Shown: one piece after another, positions 1-7,042 of the stretch
Layout: each line of letters starts with the position of its first letter
Numbering within the stretch: the stretch's first letter is position 1
DNA from: Phycicoccus sp. Root101
GTDB taxonomy: Bacteria > Actinomycetota > Actinomycetes > Actinomycetales > Dermatophilaceae
Assembly (NCBI RefSeq): GCF_001426245.1
Contig: NZ_LMCM01000001.1
Coordinates: 312,625 to 376,624 of the forward strand
Length of the DNA: 64,000 nucleotides
Direction: 5' to 3'
Program-made: the position numbers and the translations under genes
Notes under the pieces: model-generated
Told to the model about the DNA's origin: nothing
Databases searched by the model: none
Seen by the model: the letters and a program-made list of their open reading frames with translations, nothing else

Positions 1-2
1 CC

Positions 3-422
3 CAGGCCGTCTGGGACGTCCTGGCCGATGGCTGGGACTACGCCACGTGGGTCGTCGGTGCGTCCCGGGTCCGTGACGTCGACCGCAGCTGGCCCGCCGA
101 GGGGGCGCGCCTGCACCACTCGTTCGGTGTCTGGCCGTTGGTCATCTCCGACACCTCCAAGGTGATCCGGTCCGACGCTCCGACCACGCTGACGCTCGTG
201 GCCCGCGGGTGGCCGGCCGGTGAGGCAGCCGTCGTCATCACCGTGACCGCCCGGGACGAGCGGTCGTGCACGGTCGCGATCGCCGAGGACGCCGTCAAGG
301 GTCCGGGCACGCTGGTCCCCAAGCCGTTGCGCCAGCTGGCGATCGGCCCACGCAACGTCGAGGCGCTCCGCAGGCTCGCCTACCTCGCCGAGGGCCGTCA
401 CCGCGAGCGCGTCACGTCCTGA
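3..422 (+). CDS. SRPBCC family protein (5' end outside window)
   Basis: The reading frame is open from the first bases of the window and ends at 422, so the start is missing and about 139 residues are visible. The visible part has the look of a polyketide-cyclase/START-like (SRPBCC) ligand-binding fold: an early VWDVLADGWDYATWVVGAS stretch and a C-terminal helix containing RNVEALRRLAYLAEG. Family members bind hydrophobic ligands or act as small cyclases or cell-wall-related proteins; the ligand cannot be told here. Its last 11 bases overlap the end of the convergent oxidoreductase gene. The call rests on pattern similarity only and no catalytic residues can be named. Confidence 0.75.
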   Translation, partial: QAVWDVLADGWDYATWVVGASRVRDVDRSWPAEGARLHHSFGVWPLVISDTSKVIRSDAPTTLTLVARGWPAGEAAVVITVTARDERSCTVAIAEDAVKGPGTLVPKPLRQLAIGPRNVEALRRLAYLAEGRHRERVTS

Positions 423-2004
423 GCAGGCGATCCCAGGCGGTTCGCGTCAGCGCCCGTCGCACGGGCCCGCTGATCCCGTTGGCCCCGAGAGCCGCGCGGG
501 CGGCGTTCCAGCCGCAGGCACCGTGCACCCCGCCGCCCGGGTGCGCCGAGGCGCCGGCGAGGTAGAGCCCGGGGATCGGGGTCTCCGGGCGGCCGAGCCC
601 GGGGGTGGGGCGGAACACCAGCTGCTGGTGCAGTGCTGCCGTGCCCGCGTTGATGGCTCCCCCCACGAGGTTCCCGTCCTCGCTCTGTAGGTCCGCCGGG
701 CCCTGGACGTGACGTGCCACCTGGCTCCCGCGGAAGCCGGGCGCAACACGCTCGACCGCTTCCTCCATGCGATCCACGTGCGCGGCGAGCCTGCCCTCGT
801 CCCACTCGTCGTGGGGGACGTGGGTGTAGGCCCAGGCCGACTCCGTCCCGGCCGGTGACCTGGACGGGTCCGAGGTCGTCATCTGCCCGAACAGCAGGAA
901 CGGCCGTTGCGGGACCCTCCCGACCGTCAGGTCGGCGGCGAAGTCCACGAACCCGTCGTTGTCGACCCCGAGGTGCACGGTACCGGCACCCCGGGCGGCC
1001 TCTGCCGTCCACGGCACGGGTCGGTCCAGCGCCCAGTTGACCTTCACCGTCGCGTTGTCCCACTGGAACCGGTCGAGGTCGCGGTGCAGCTTCGCCGGCA
1101 GCGGGTAACCGGCCAGCAGCTCGCGGTAGAGCGTGGTCGCCGGCACGTCGGCGAGCACGCCGCGACGGGCCCGCAGGGTGGTGCCGTCGGCCAGCTGCAC
1201 CCCCGTCGCCTGACCACCGGAGGTCGTCACCGAGGTCACGGGGCTGCCCGTCAGCACGCGGACTCCGCGGCTCTCGGCGCGTCGTCGGAGCGCGCCTGCG
1301 AGCTCTCCTGCCCCGCCCTCCGGGACGGGAAAGCCCACGTCCTGGCCGAGCATGCAGAGCAGCCACCCGAACAGGCCGCTGCCGGCGGCATCCGGCGGCA
1401 CGTCGCTGTGCAGGGCGTTTCCCGTGAGCAACAACCCTGCACCCTGGCCCCGGAACCGTTCCTGACCGAGGCGCCGCGACGGAGTCACGGCGAGACGGGC
1501 GAAGTCGAGCGTGCCGCCCGCGCCCATCCGTCGCACCATCCGCAGGGCGGAGGCCACAGGCGGGAACGGTGTAAACAGTGCGTCGAGCAGTGGGTCGCGG
1601 ATGCGGTCCCAGCCCTCCACGAGCTCCATCCAGGCCTCGCCGTCACCGGGCGCCTCGGCCTCGAGGCCCGCCGCGGTGTCCTCCGCGCGCGAGCAGAGCA
1701 GCGCAGCGCTCCCGTCGTCGAGGGCGTGCGCGAGGACGTGCGGCGCCCGACGCCACACGAGGCCGTGCTCCTCGAGGTGCAGGTCCTTGATGATCGGGCT
1801 GGCGGCGGCCAGGGGGTAGAACGCGCTGAACAGGTCGGTGGTGTACCCGGGCGCGGTCACCTCGGCGCTGCGCACGGCTCCGCCCACCTCGTCGTTCGAC
1901 TCGACCAGGACGACGTCCCAGCCTGCGTCGGCGAGCGCGTTGGCGGCGACGAGGCCGTTCGGTCCTGCGCCGACGACGACGGCGTCTGCAGTGCTGACGG
2001 ACAT
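412..2004 (-). CDS. NAD(P)/FAD-dependent oxidoreductase, phytoene-desaturase-like
   Basis: A 530-residue flavoprotein. The N-terminus carries a Rossmann dinucleotide-binding motif (VVVGAGPNGL, residues 9-18) followed by a typical acidic residue and GG at about 35-45. The C-terminus has the FAD-closing motif of carotenoid-desaturase-type enzymes (LAGASAHPGGGVHG, about 482-495). These proteins oxidise or isomerise isoprenoid or other hydrophobic substrates; no carotenoid genes lie nearby, so the substrate is unknown. The ATG at 2004 is chosen because the Rossmann motif begins eight residues later; the upstream extension is a G/C-rich repeat translating to low-complexity Arg/Pro/Thr. It converges on the SRPBCC gene with an 11-base overlap. 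Confidence 0.88.
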   Translation of the reverse strand: MSVSTADAVVVGAGPNGLVAANALADAGWDVVLVESNDEVGGAVRSAEVTAPGYTTDLFSAFYPLAAASPIIKDLHLEEHGLVWRRAPHVLAHALDDGSAALLCSRAEDTAAGLEAEAPGDGEAWMELVEGWDRIRDPLLDALFTPFPPVASALRMVRRMGAGGTLDFARLAVTPSRRLGQERFRGQGAGLLLTGNALHSDVPPDAAGSGLFGWLLCMLGQDVGFPVPEGGAGELAGALRRRAESRGVRVLTGSPVTSVTTSGGQATGVQLADGTTLRARRGVLADVPATTLYRELLAGYPLPAKLHRDLDRFQWDNATVKVNWALDRPVPWTAEAARGAGTVHLGVDNDGFVDFAADLTVGRVPQRPFLLFGQMTTSDPSRSPAGTESAWAYTHVPHDEWDEGRLAAHVDRMEEAVERVAPGFRGSQVARHVQGPADLQSEDGNLVGGAINAGTAALHQQLVFRPTPGLGRPETPIPGLYLAGASAHPGGGVHGACGWNAARAALGANGISGPVRRALTRTAWDRLLRT

Positions 2005-2022
2005 GGGTTCCTTCGTCGGGTT

Positions 2023-2060
2023 GGGGCGGGTCCGGGCGGTTCCGGGGCGGGTCCGGGCGG
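2023..2060 (+). repeat. G-rich 21-bp tandem repeat upstream of the oxidoreductase
   Basis: The 17-base string GGGGCGGGTCCGGGCGG occurs at 2023-2039 and again at 2044-2060, a 21-base period. The plus strand carries at least six runs of three or more G, enough for a possible G-quadruplex. It lies in the 5' leader of the minus-strand oxidoreductase, so the G-rich strand is the template strand. Confidence 0.7.
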
Positions 2061-2106
2061 GACCGTCCACTCTGGCACGGCTGGTCCCGGCCGGCTCGCC
2101 CGGCCG

Positions 2107-2823
2107 TCAGGAAGGGGGGACGTTCCTGCTGTCGAGGGCGAGCTCGAAGACGTGGGCCATCGCTGCATACCCCTTGTCGTTGGGGTGGAAACGGTCCGGG
2201 GCGAGGCGGCCACGCCACGAGCGGGGGCCGTGACGCCCGATGTCCGCCAGGACCAGCCGGCCCTCTGCCTGGCGCTCGCGCAGCAGCGCGTCGAGCCGAC
2301 GGGCCTCCTTGTGGGGGTTGGGCAGGTTGAGCACGACGGCACCGTCGGGCAGCCGGTCGAGCAGCGTGGCGAACCGGGCCGACATTCCGGCCCGGTACCG
2401 CGGGGTCACGACGTCGTTGGAGCCCAGGACGACGGTGACGAGGTCAGGGACCTGGCCGGCTGCGACGAGCGCCTCGAGGGCCGGCACCTGTCGCTCGAGC
2501 GCGTCGTCGATCCGTGCGCCGGTGACGGCGAGGTTGACCACACGGTGCGGCCGACCCTGCTCGCGCAAGCGCTCGGAGAGCTGGCCGACCCAGCCCCGGT
2601 CGAACGACGAGGCGCCGATCCCCTGGGTCATGGAGTCACCGAGGGCGACCCAGAGCGGGCCGTCCTGGGAGAGGGCGCGTCGGTTGGCCTCCGCCCAGTC
2701 CTGGGCGTACGGGTCGATCTGCCTGCGCACCGACCGGACCCCGGGCAACAGGGCCTGCAGCACCGCCATGAACGCCCCGGTCGGGCGACCGCTGGTGTTG
2801 TCGTAGTCGAAGGTCGCGGTCAC
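2107..2823 (-). CDS. SGNH/GDSL hydrolase family protein
   Basis: A 238-residue esterase/lipase-like enzyme. Block I is LGDSMTQG with the nucleophile serine at 64. The GSND block (134-137) supplies the oxyanion-hole asparagine, and DRFHPND near the C-terminus gives Asp210 and His213 of the triad. No signal peptide is obvious, so it is probably cytoplasmic; the substrate (an acyl or acetyl ester) is unknown. The GTG at 2823 is chosen because the sequence upstream in frame is Arg/Pro-rich and overlaps another small gene. About 100 bases separate it from the downstream oxidoreductase on the same strand. Confidence 0.88.
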   Translation of the reverse strand: MTATFDYDNTSGRPTGAFMAVLQALLPGVRSVRRQIDPYAQDWAEANRRALSQDGPLWVALGDSMTQGIGASSFDRGWVGQLSERLREQGRPHRVVNLAVTGARIDDALERQVPALEALVAAGQVPDLVTVVLGSNDVVTPRYRAGMSARFATLLDRLPDGAVVLNLPNPHKEARRLDALLRERQAEGRLVLADIGRHGPRSWRGRLAPDRFHPNDKGYAAMAHVFELALDSRNVPPS

Positions 2824-2918
2824 CGGTCCATCGTCCCAAACAGTGGGGGTGGCCGCCCGCGGGGCGGCGGTGCGGGCCGTCCGGTGCGGGCCGGTTCGAG
2901 CAGGAGGGAGGAGCTCGG

Positions 2919-3077
2919 TCAGCGGCTGGTGCGGGAGTCGAAGCGTCCCGGGACGACGACACCGCGAGGGGCGGCGGCGGCCGTGCGCACGAGGACGCCG
3001 ACGGCGCCGAGGACGACCAGGAGCGCGCCGGCCAGGAACATCAGCATGAGCATCTCGGGTGAGGTGGGGGTGAACAT
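2919..3077 (-). CDS. 52-residue predicted membrane protein
   Basis: Found by reading the strand directly. An ATG at 3077 opens a 52-codon frame ending in TGA at 2919-2921. The peptide starts MFTPTSPEMLMLMFLAGALL, giving one hydrophobic helix at about residues 9-30, followed by a basic tail (positive-inside orientation). Third codon positions are almost all G or C, as expected of host genes. It sits about 95 bases upstream of the SGNH hydrolase on the same strand and could share its transcript. No family was recognised; single-span proteins of this size are common in Actinobacteria. Confidence 0.5.
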   Translation of the reverse strand: MFTPTSPEMLMLMFLAGALLVVLGAVGVLVRTAAAAPRGVVVPGRFDSRTSR

Positions 3078-3212
3078 GGGTCAACTGTCTCCTACGACAA
3101 TTGACGTACTGAGGTTTTCGGCGTCACACCGGACGACCAGCCAGCCCGCGCTGACCGAAGGGTCTAGGCCCGGGTCAACAACTGGTCAAGACCTGCCCCT
3201 GGGCCTCGAACG

Positions 3213-3249
3213 CAGAAGGACCAGACACGAGCCGTGTCTGGTCCTTCTG
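3213..3249 (-). terminator. Perfect 17-bp hairpin downstream of tRNA-Ala
   Basis: Bases 3213-3229 and 3233-3249 are exact reverse complements with a 3-base AGC loop. It lies 9 bases past the 3' end of the minus-strand tRNA. There is no long T-tract, which is usual for actinobacterial terminators. It likely ends the tRNA transcript. Confidence 0.7.
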
Positions 3250-3255
3250 TCCTTC

Positions 3256-3330
<75 letters not shown>

Positions 3331-3370
3331 GAGTTTCCCCGAGAGGGTGTCCCCCGGAGGCGACTGCGGA

Positions 3371-3401
3371 AGTTTACCCAGTGACCCACCCGTTTCACCA
3401 A
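3371..3401 (-). promoter_or_regulatory. Possible tRNA-Ala promoter
   Basis: On the minus strand, TTGGTG (3401-3396) and TAAACT (3376-3371) are separated by 19 bases. They would start transcription about 35-45 bases before the tRNA. The -10 box is good; the long spacer makes the -35 uncertain. It lies just past the stop of the phosphatase gene. Confidence 0.35.
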
Positions 3402-3407
3402 ATCGGC

Positions 3408-4019
3408 TCAGGCGTGGGCGTTCCATGCGGCGATCTGCCACCCGGTACGGCCGTGCCGGAGCTCGGCCCAGTGGCAGTTGCCCAGGGTCAGCAACGCGTG
3501 GGTGGCCAGGTGCTGGTCCACCCCGAGCAGGTCGGCGATGCCTGCGCGGGTCGAGACGCCGTGGGCCACGACGGCGACGCACTCCCCCGCGCCGAGCCCG
3601 TCCAGGACCTCGCGCAGGGCCTGACCCGCACGGGCCCCCACCTCGGCGAGGGTCTCGCCGTCCACTCCGCGACGGACGTCTGCGACGTCCATCTGCTCGA
3701 GCAGGTCGGCGTACCCCGCCCGCACCTCGGCGGTGGCCAGCCCCTGCCACTGCCCCACGTGGATCTCACGCCAGCGAGGGTCGAGGGTCACCTCGATGCC
3801 CGCGGCCTCGGCCACGTGCTCGGCCGTGACGCGGGCCCGTTGCAGGTCCGAGGCGACCACCCGGGTCGGCCGGTATGCCGCGATGGCGCGGCCCGCGGCG
3901 CGGGCCTGCTCCACGCCGAGGTCGGACAGCGAGGTGTCGAGCTGTCCCTGCCAGACGCCGCCGGCGTTGTGCTCGGTCTGCCCGTGCCGGACCAGCAGCA
4001 GGCGCCGTCCGTCGCTCAC
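3408..4019 (-). CDS. Histidine phosphatase family protein
   Basis: A 203-residue member of the phosphoglycerate-mutase-like superfamily. The phosphohistidine motif is LVRHGQTEHN (Arg11-His12-Gly13). Other pocket residues are Arg61 (SDLQRA), Glu85 (WREIHVGQW) and the second histidine His153 (VAHGVSTR). Substrates range from sugar phosphates to nucleotides and cannot be set from sequence. The GTG start overlaps the stop of rsfS by three bases (GTGA), so the two are translationally coupled within the nadD-rsfS operon. In many Actinobacteria this phosphatase follows rsfS. Confidence 0.9.
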   Translation of the reverse strand: MSDGRRLLLVRHGQTEHNAGGVWQGQLDTSLSDLGVEQARAAGRAIAAYRPTRVVASDLQRARVTAEHVAEAAGIEVTLDPRWREIHVGQWQGLATAEVRAGYADLLEQMDVADVRRGVDGETLAEVGARAGQALREVLDGLGAGECVAVVAHGVSTRAGIADLLGVDQHLATHALLTLGNCHWAELRHGRTGWQIAAWNAHA

Positions 4020-4390
4020 GCGTCGCGGCGCTTGGGCACGCCCAGGTCGATCTCGGGGCAGTCCTTCCAGAGGCGCTCGAGCTCGTAGAACTCGCGCTCC
4101 TCGTCGTGCTGGACGTGGACGACGATGTCGCCGAAGTCGAGCAGCACCCAGCGGCCGTCCCGCTCGCCCTCGCGGCGGATCGGCTTGGCACCCTTCTCAC
4201 GCAGCGTGTCCTCGACGGCGTCGACGATGGCGCCGACCTGTCGGTCGGTGCTGGCGGAGACGATGACGAAGACATCGGTCAGGGCGAGCTGCTCGCTGAC
4301 GTCGATGCCGGCGATGGTGGTGGCGAGCTTGTCGTCGGCCGCGACGGCGGCCGCCTTGGCGAGCTCGAGGGATCGGTCGGTGGCTGGCAC
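4016..4390 (-). CDS. rsfS: Ribosome silencing factor RsfS
   Basis: A 124-residue protein of the RsfS/Iojap (DUF143) family. RsfS binds ribosomal protein L14 on the 50S subunit and blocks subunit joining when nutrients are short. The family core is visible: ALTDVFVIVSASTDRQVGAI, then an acidic/aromatic segment GRWVLLDFGDIVVHV and EREFYELERLW. The GTG start at 4390 lies eight bases after the nadD stop. Length and position (nadD-rsfS-phosphatase) are canonical. Upstream in-frame sequence overlaps nadD and is not protein-like. Confidence 0.95.
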   Translation of the reverse strand: MPATDRSLELAKAAAVAADDKLATTIAGIDVSEQLALTDVFVIVSASTDRQVGAIVDAVEDTLREKGAKPIRREGERDGRWVLLDFGDIVVHVQHDEEREFYELERLWKDCPEIDLGVPKRRDA

Positions 4391-4397
4391 TGCACTC

Positions 4398-5006
4398 CTA
4401 CGTTCGTGCCGCTGCGCCGACAGGTGAGCCGGCGGCATACAGGCGGTATTTGTTGATGTACTGGACGACGCCGTCGGGCACGAGGTACCAGACGGGTTCG
4501 GACCGCTCGACGCGAGCGCGGCAGTCCGTGGAGCTGATGGCCATGGCCGGCACCTCCTGCAGGCTGACCCGGTCGGCCGGCAGGCCGGACTCCGACAGGA
4601 CGTAGCCCGGGCGGGTGACCCCGACGAAGTGGGCGAGCTCGAAGATCTCGTCCGCGTCCTTCCACGACAGGATCTGGGCGAGCGCGTCGGCACCGGTGAT
4701 GAAGAACAGCTCGTCGTCGGGGCGTTGCGTCTTCAGGTCACGCAGGGTGTCGATCGTGTAGGTGGGTCCCGGCCGGTCGATGTCGACACGGCTGACCGTG
4801 AACCGCGGGTTGGACGCCGTCGCGACGACGGTCATGAGGTACCGGTGCTCCGGAGGGCTGACCTCCCGGGCGTCCTTCTGCCAGGGCTGCCCGGTGGGGA
4901 CGAAGACGACCTCGTCGAGCCCGAACCTCGTCTGGACCTCGGAGGCGGCCACGAGGTGGCCGTGGTGGATCGGGTCGAACGTCCCGCCCATCACCCCGAG
5001 ACGCAT
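4398..5006 (-). CDS. nadD: Nicotinate-nucleotide adenylyltransferase
   Basis: A 202-residue NadD enzyme that joins nicotinate mononucleotide and ATP to form deamido-NAD in NAD biosynthesis. The nucleotidyltransferase signature [10 protein letters not shown] spans residues 8-17, with the HxGH motif, and the second signature ISSTDCR spans 157-163. It is followed directly by rsfS and preceded by a small membrane-protein gene with only two bases between. Adjacent proA, usual in related genomes, is displaced here by about 3 kb of other genes. Confidence 0.96.
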   Translation of the reverse strand: MRLGVMGGTFDPIHHGHLVAASEVQTRFGLDEVVFVPTGQPWQKDAREVSPPEHRYLMTVVATASNPRFTVSRVDIDRPGPTYTIDTLRDLKTQRPDDELFFITGADALAQILSWKDADEIFELAHFVGVTRPGYVLSESGLPADRVSLQEVPAMAISSTDCRARVERSEPVWYLVPDGVVQYINKYRLYAAGSPVGAAART

Positions 5007-5008
5007 GC

Positions 5009-5218
5009 TCAGTGGTGGCCGCCCTGGGGTGAGCTGTGGTCGCCGTCGTGGTGGACGGGGCCGGCGAGCTTCTGCGCCGTGCCGCGGAAGCCCCAGAGGA
5101 CCCCCAGCAGGGCGAGGAACGAGACGAACGCGAGGGCACCGAAGGCGTACGGCGACATGGGCAGCTCGCGGAGGGGCTCCTCGGCAGCGGCATACAGGTT
5201 CGACAGAGACGACGACAT
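5009..5218 (-). CDS. 69-residue single-span membrane protein
   Basis: The ATG at 5218 gives [15 protein letters not shown], a hydrophobic helix at about residues 22-44 ([20 protein letters not shown]), then a His/Gly/Asp-rich tail ending GGHH. A longer frame upstream exists but crosses the DnaA-box region and is unlike protein. It stops two bases before the nadD start, so it is probably the first gene of the nadD-rsfS transcript. Small proteins of this type recur upstream of nadD in Actinobacteria; the function is unknown. Confidence 0.75.
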   Translation of the reverse strand: MSSSLSNLYAAAEEPLRELPMSPYAFGALAFVSFLALLGVLWGFRGTAQKLAGPVHHDGDHSSPQGGHH

Positions 5219-5261
5219 GGGGCCCAGCCTACCGGTCACGGGCCACCACGCCTCACGCCCG

Positions 5262-5351
5262 TTGTCCACCGATGTTGTGCACAGCCCTGTGCACAACGTG
5301 CTGCCCCAGCGGGACCGGATGTGGACAACGGTGTGGGCAACCGGTGGACAG
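5262..5351. other. Cluster of DnaA-box-like sequences (not oriC)
   Basis: Six 9-mers resembling the actinobacterial DnaA box TTGTCCACA lie in 90 bases: TTGTCCACC (5262-5270), TTGTGCACA (5275-5283), and on the minus strand TTGTGCACA (5288-5296), TTGTCCACA (5320-5328, exact), TTGCCCACA (5332-5340) and CTGTCCACC (5343-5351). Boxes two and three form a 24-bp inverted repeat at 5274-5297. No dnaA, dnaN or rpmH lies near, so this is not the chromosomal origin. A DnaA-titrating or DnaA-regulated site is the likeliest reading. Confidence 0.55.
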
Positions 5352-5371
5352 AAAGAGCTTGGCGAAACCCC

Positions 5372-5401
5372 TTGCGGGGCAACAGAACCGGCCGCTAGAA
5401 A
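5372..5401 (+). promoter_or_regulatory. Possible promoter reading into the repeat region
   Basis: TTGCGG at 5372-5377 and TAGAAA at 5396-5401 are 18 bases apart. A transcript from here would cross the tandem repeats and stop at the hairpin at 5981-6015, whose T-run faces the same way. The -10 box lacks the conserved final T, so this is weak. Confidence 0.25.
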
Positions 5402-5638
5402 TCTCTCACGCGCTCCGGTCGGAGGGTCGGGAAGGGGAAACCCGGACCGACACGAGGACCAGGGCACAGGTCAGCCGGATAACGGTGGACCGCCTCGACC
5501 GGGTCCGCCCGGACGGGGTCCTGGGGCCCTCGGGTCCCGGGTTCGCGGGCGACGCCGCGGAGGAACTCCGAGACCGCTGACCAGATCGCACCGACCCGCA
5601 GCACCGGTTCGCCGGAGCCGTGGGAAGCCACCGTCGCA

Positions 5639-5938
5639 GTGGGTACGACCCGGTCCGCCGGGAGCGTGCGCGGTCGACCTGGGGCAGAGTCTTGGCCGGT
5701 TCGTCCGGTCGCGAGCTGCACCACCCGTGGGACCAGCAGCCACCTCGGTGGCCGCCGGGCCCGCCGCGGGAGCCACGTCCACCTCGGTGGCCGCCGGCAC
5801 CGCACCCGTGGGACGCACGACCGCTTCGGCGGCACGGCGACCCGCACCCGTGGGACGCACGACCGCTTCGGCGGCACGGCGACCCGCACCCGTGGGACGC
5901 ACGACCGCCTCGGCGGCACGGCGACCCGCACGTGGTGA
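5639..5938 (+). CDS. Candidate 99-residue tandem-repeat protein
   Basis: A GTG at 5639 preceded by GGGAAG (5622-5627) opens a frame ending in TGA at 5936-5938, 43 bases before a terminator in the same direction. The C-terminal half is three copies of the 14-residue unit TRGTHDRFGGTATR; the middle has two copies of a 13-residue unit around HLGGRR. Unit lengths of 39 and 42 bases keep the frame, and within the 42-base unit this frame has the most G/C at third positions (13 of 14). The peptide is Gly/Arg/Thr-rich with no recognisable domain. Other frames are also open, so it may instead be a non-coding repeat. Confidence 0.3.
   Translation: MGTTRSAGSVRGRPGAESWPVRPVASCTTRGTSSHLGGRRARRGSHVHLGGRRHRTRGTHDRFGGTATRTRGTHDRFGGTATRTRGTHDRLGGTATRTW
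5741..5797 (+). repeat. 39-bp tandem repeat
   Basis: CACCTCGGTGGCCGCCGG is found at 5741-5758 and 5780-5797, a period of 39 bases (13 codons). It lies directly before the 42-bp repeats. Confidence 0.7.
5802..5927 (+). repeat. Three copies of a 42-bp tandem repeat
   Basis: Units occupy 5802-5843, 5844-5885 and 5886-5927. The first two are identical and the third differs by one base. Each begins GCACCCGTGGGACGCACGAC. There are no spacers between units, so this is not a CRISPR array. Confidence 0.95.
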
Positions 5939-5980
5939 TCCACCCGCTACCGGTTCGCCGGAAGCGGTGGGAGCACCGCA

Positions 5981-6015
5981 GAGGGCCCCTCGAACTCATA
6001 CTTCGAGGGGCCCTC
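5981..6015 (+). terminator. Strong intrinsic terminator, plus-strand orientation
   Basis: GAGGGCCCCTCGAA (5981-5994) pairs perfectly with TTCGAGGGGCCCTC (6002-6015) around a 7-base loop, followed by ACCTTTTG. The T-run shows it ends a plus-strand transcript coming from the repeat region to its left, just before the glycosyltransferase gene. In the minus direction no T-run follows the stem. Confidence 0.85.
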
Positions 6016-6061
6016 ACCTTTTGTGCCGATCGGCCTATGGTGCAGGTCCTAGTCTTGGACC

Positions 6062-7042
6062 ATGTCGCCGGAGCTCAGCATCGTCATCCCCGTGTACAAC
6101 GAGGAGGACGTCCTGCCCCTCCTGGCGGCCCGCCTGCGCCCGGTCGCCGACACCCTCGGCACCACCTACGAGGTGGTCACGGTCGACGACGGCAGCAGCG
6201 ACGGATCCCCAGTCGTCCTCCAGCGGATGCTGCGCGACTGGCCCGAGCTGCGCATCGTCCGGCTGCGCGCCAACGCCGGGCACCAGGCGGCCATCTCGGC
6301 CGGACTGGCCACGGCGCGGGGCGGCTACGTCGTCACGCTCGACGCCGACCTCCAGGACCCGCCCGAGGTCATCCCCGAGATGCTCGCGCAGGCCAGGCTG
6401 CACGGCGCCGACGTGGTCTACGGCGTTCGTTCCGACCGCTCCACCGACTCGGTCTTCAAGCGGCTCAGCGCCCGGGCGTTCTACCGGCTGATCCGCCTGC
6501 TGTCCGGCACCGGGGCCCAGGTCGACGCCGGGGACTACCGGCTCATGTCCCGGGCCACCGTCAACGCGATCAACGCCCTGCCGGAGCACCACCGCGTCCT
6601 GCGGTTCGTCGTGCCCGCGCTGGGCTTCCCGTCGGCGTCGGTGACGTACCGACGCGACGAGCGCGCCGCGGGCAAGTCCAAGTACCCGCTGGCCAAGATG
6701 ATCCGGCTCTCGCTGGACAGCGTGACCGGCTTCTCGACCGCTCCCCTGCGGGCCGCGACCTGGCTGGGCCTGCTCGGCGGCGCCGCGGCATTCCTGCTGC
6801 TGGCGTATGCCCTCATCGCCGGCGCGACCGGACACACCCTGCCGGGCTGGACGTCGACCGTCGTCGCCGTCGCGGGCGTGGGTGCCGTGCAGCTGCTCTG
6901 CCTCGGCATCCTCGGTGAGTACGTCGGCCGCATGTACGCCCACCTGCAGGCCCGCCCCACCTACTTCGTGGCCTACGACTCGCTGACCGGTCCGGTCACG
7001 CCCGCGGACGAGCCTCTACCAGCAGAGTCACACCGGGCATAG
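6062..7042 (+). CDS. Glycosyltransferase family 2, polyprenyl-phosphate sugar transferase type
   Basis: A 326-residue GT2 enzyme. The GT-A core has VDDGSSDG at 41-48 and the metal/nucleotide-sugar motif DADLQDP at 94-100. Two predicted membrane helices follow at about 233-253 and 263-285, the arrangement of GtrB/DPM1-like transferases that load a sugar onto undecaprenyl or polyprenyl phosphate. It probably supplies a lipid-linked sugar for envelope glycans; the sugar is unknown. Its last 47 bases overlap the convergent methyltransferase gene. The ATG at 6062 is the first start after the terminator at 5981-6015. Confidence 0.9.
   Translation: MSPELSIVIPVYNEEDVLPLLAARLRPVADTLGTTYEVVTVDDGSSDGSPVVLQRMLRDWPELRIVRLRANAGHQAAISAGLATARGGYVVTLDADLQDPPEVIPEMLAQARLHGADVVYGVRSDRSTDSVFKRLSARAFYRLIRLLSGTGAQVDAGDYRLMSRATVNAINALPEHHRVLRFVVPALGFPSASVTYRRDERAAGKSKYPLAKMIRLSLDSVTGFSTAPLRAATWLGLLGGAAAFLLLAYALIAGATGHTLPGWTSTVVAVAGVGAVQLLCLGILGEYVGRMYAHLQARPTYFVAYDSLTGPVTPADEPLPAESHRA

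Larger units (their letters stand above)
5603..5973 (+). repeat. Direct repeats flanking the tandem-repeat tract
   Basis: ACCGGTTCGCCGGA occurs at 5603-5616 and 5949-5962. Each copy is followed by similar sequence (CCGTGGGAAGC and GCGGTGGGAGC), giving about 25 bases of imperfect direct repeat bracketing some 330 bases. The first copy includes the GGGAAG that could serve as ribosome-binding site for the frame at 5639. Confidence 0.55.

Noticed and set aside
5262-5351. Reading the DnaA-box cluster as the replication origin
   Set aside because: No dnaA, dnaN, recF, rpmH, gyrB or AT-rich unwinding element is nearby; neighbouring genes are nadD and a glycosyltransferase.
5741-5927. CRISPR array
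   Set aside because: The 39- and 42-bp units are back to back with no unique spacers, and no cas genes are present. The same holds for the 60-bp units at 10021-10140.
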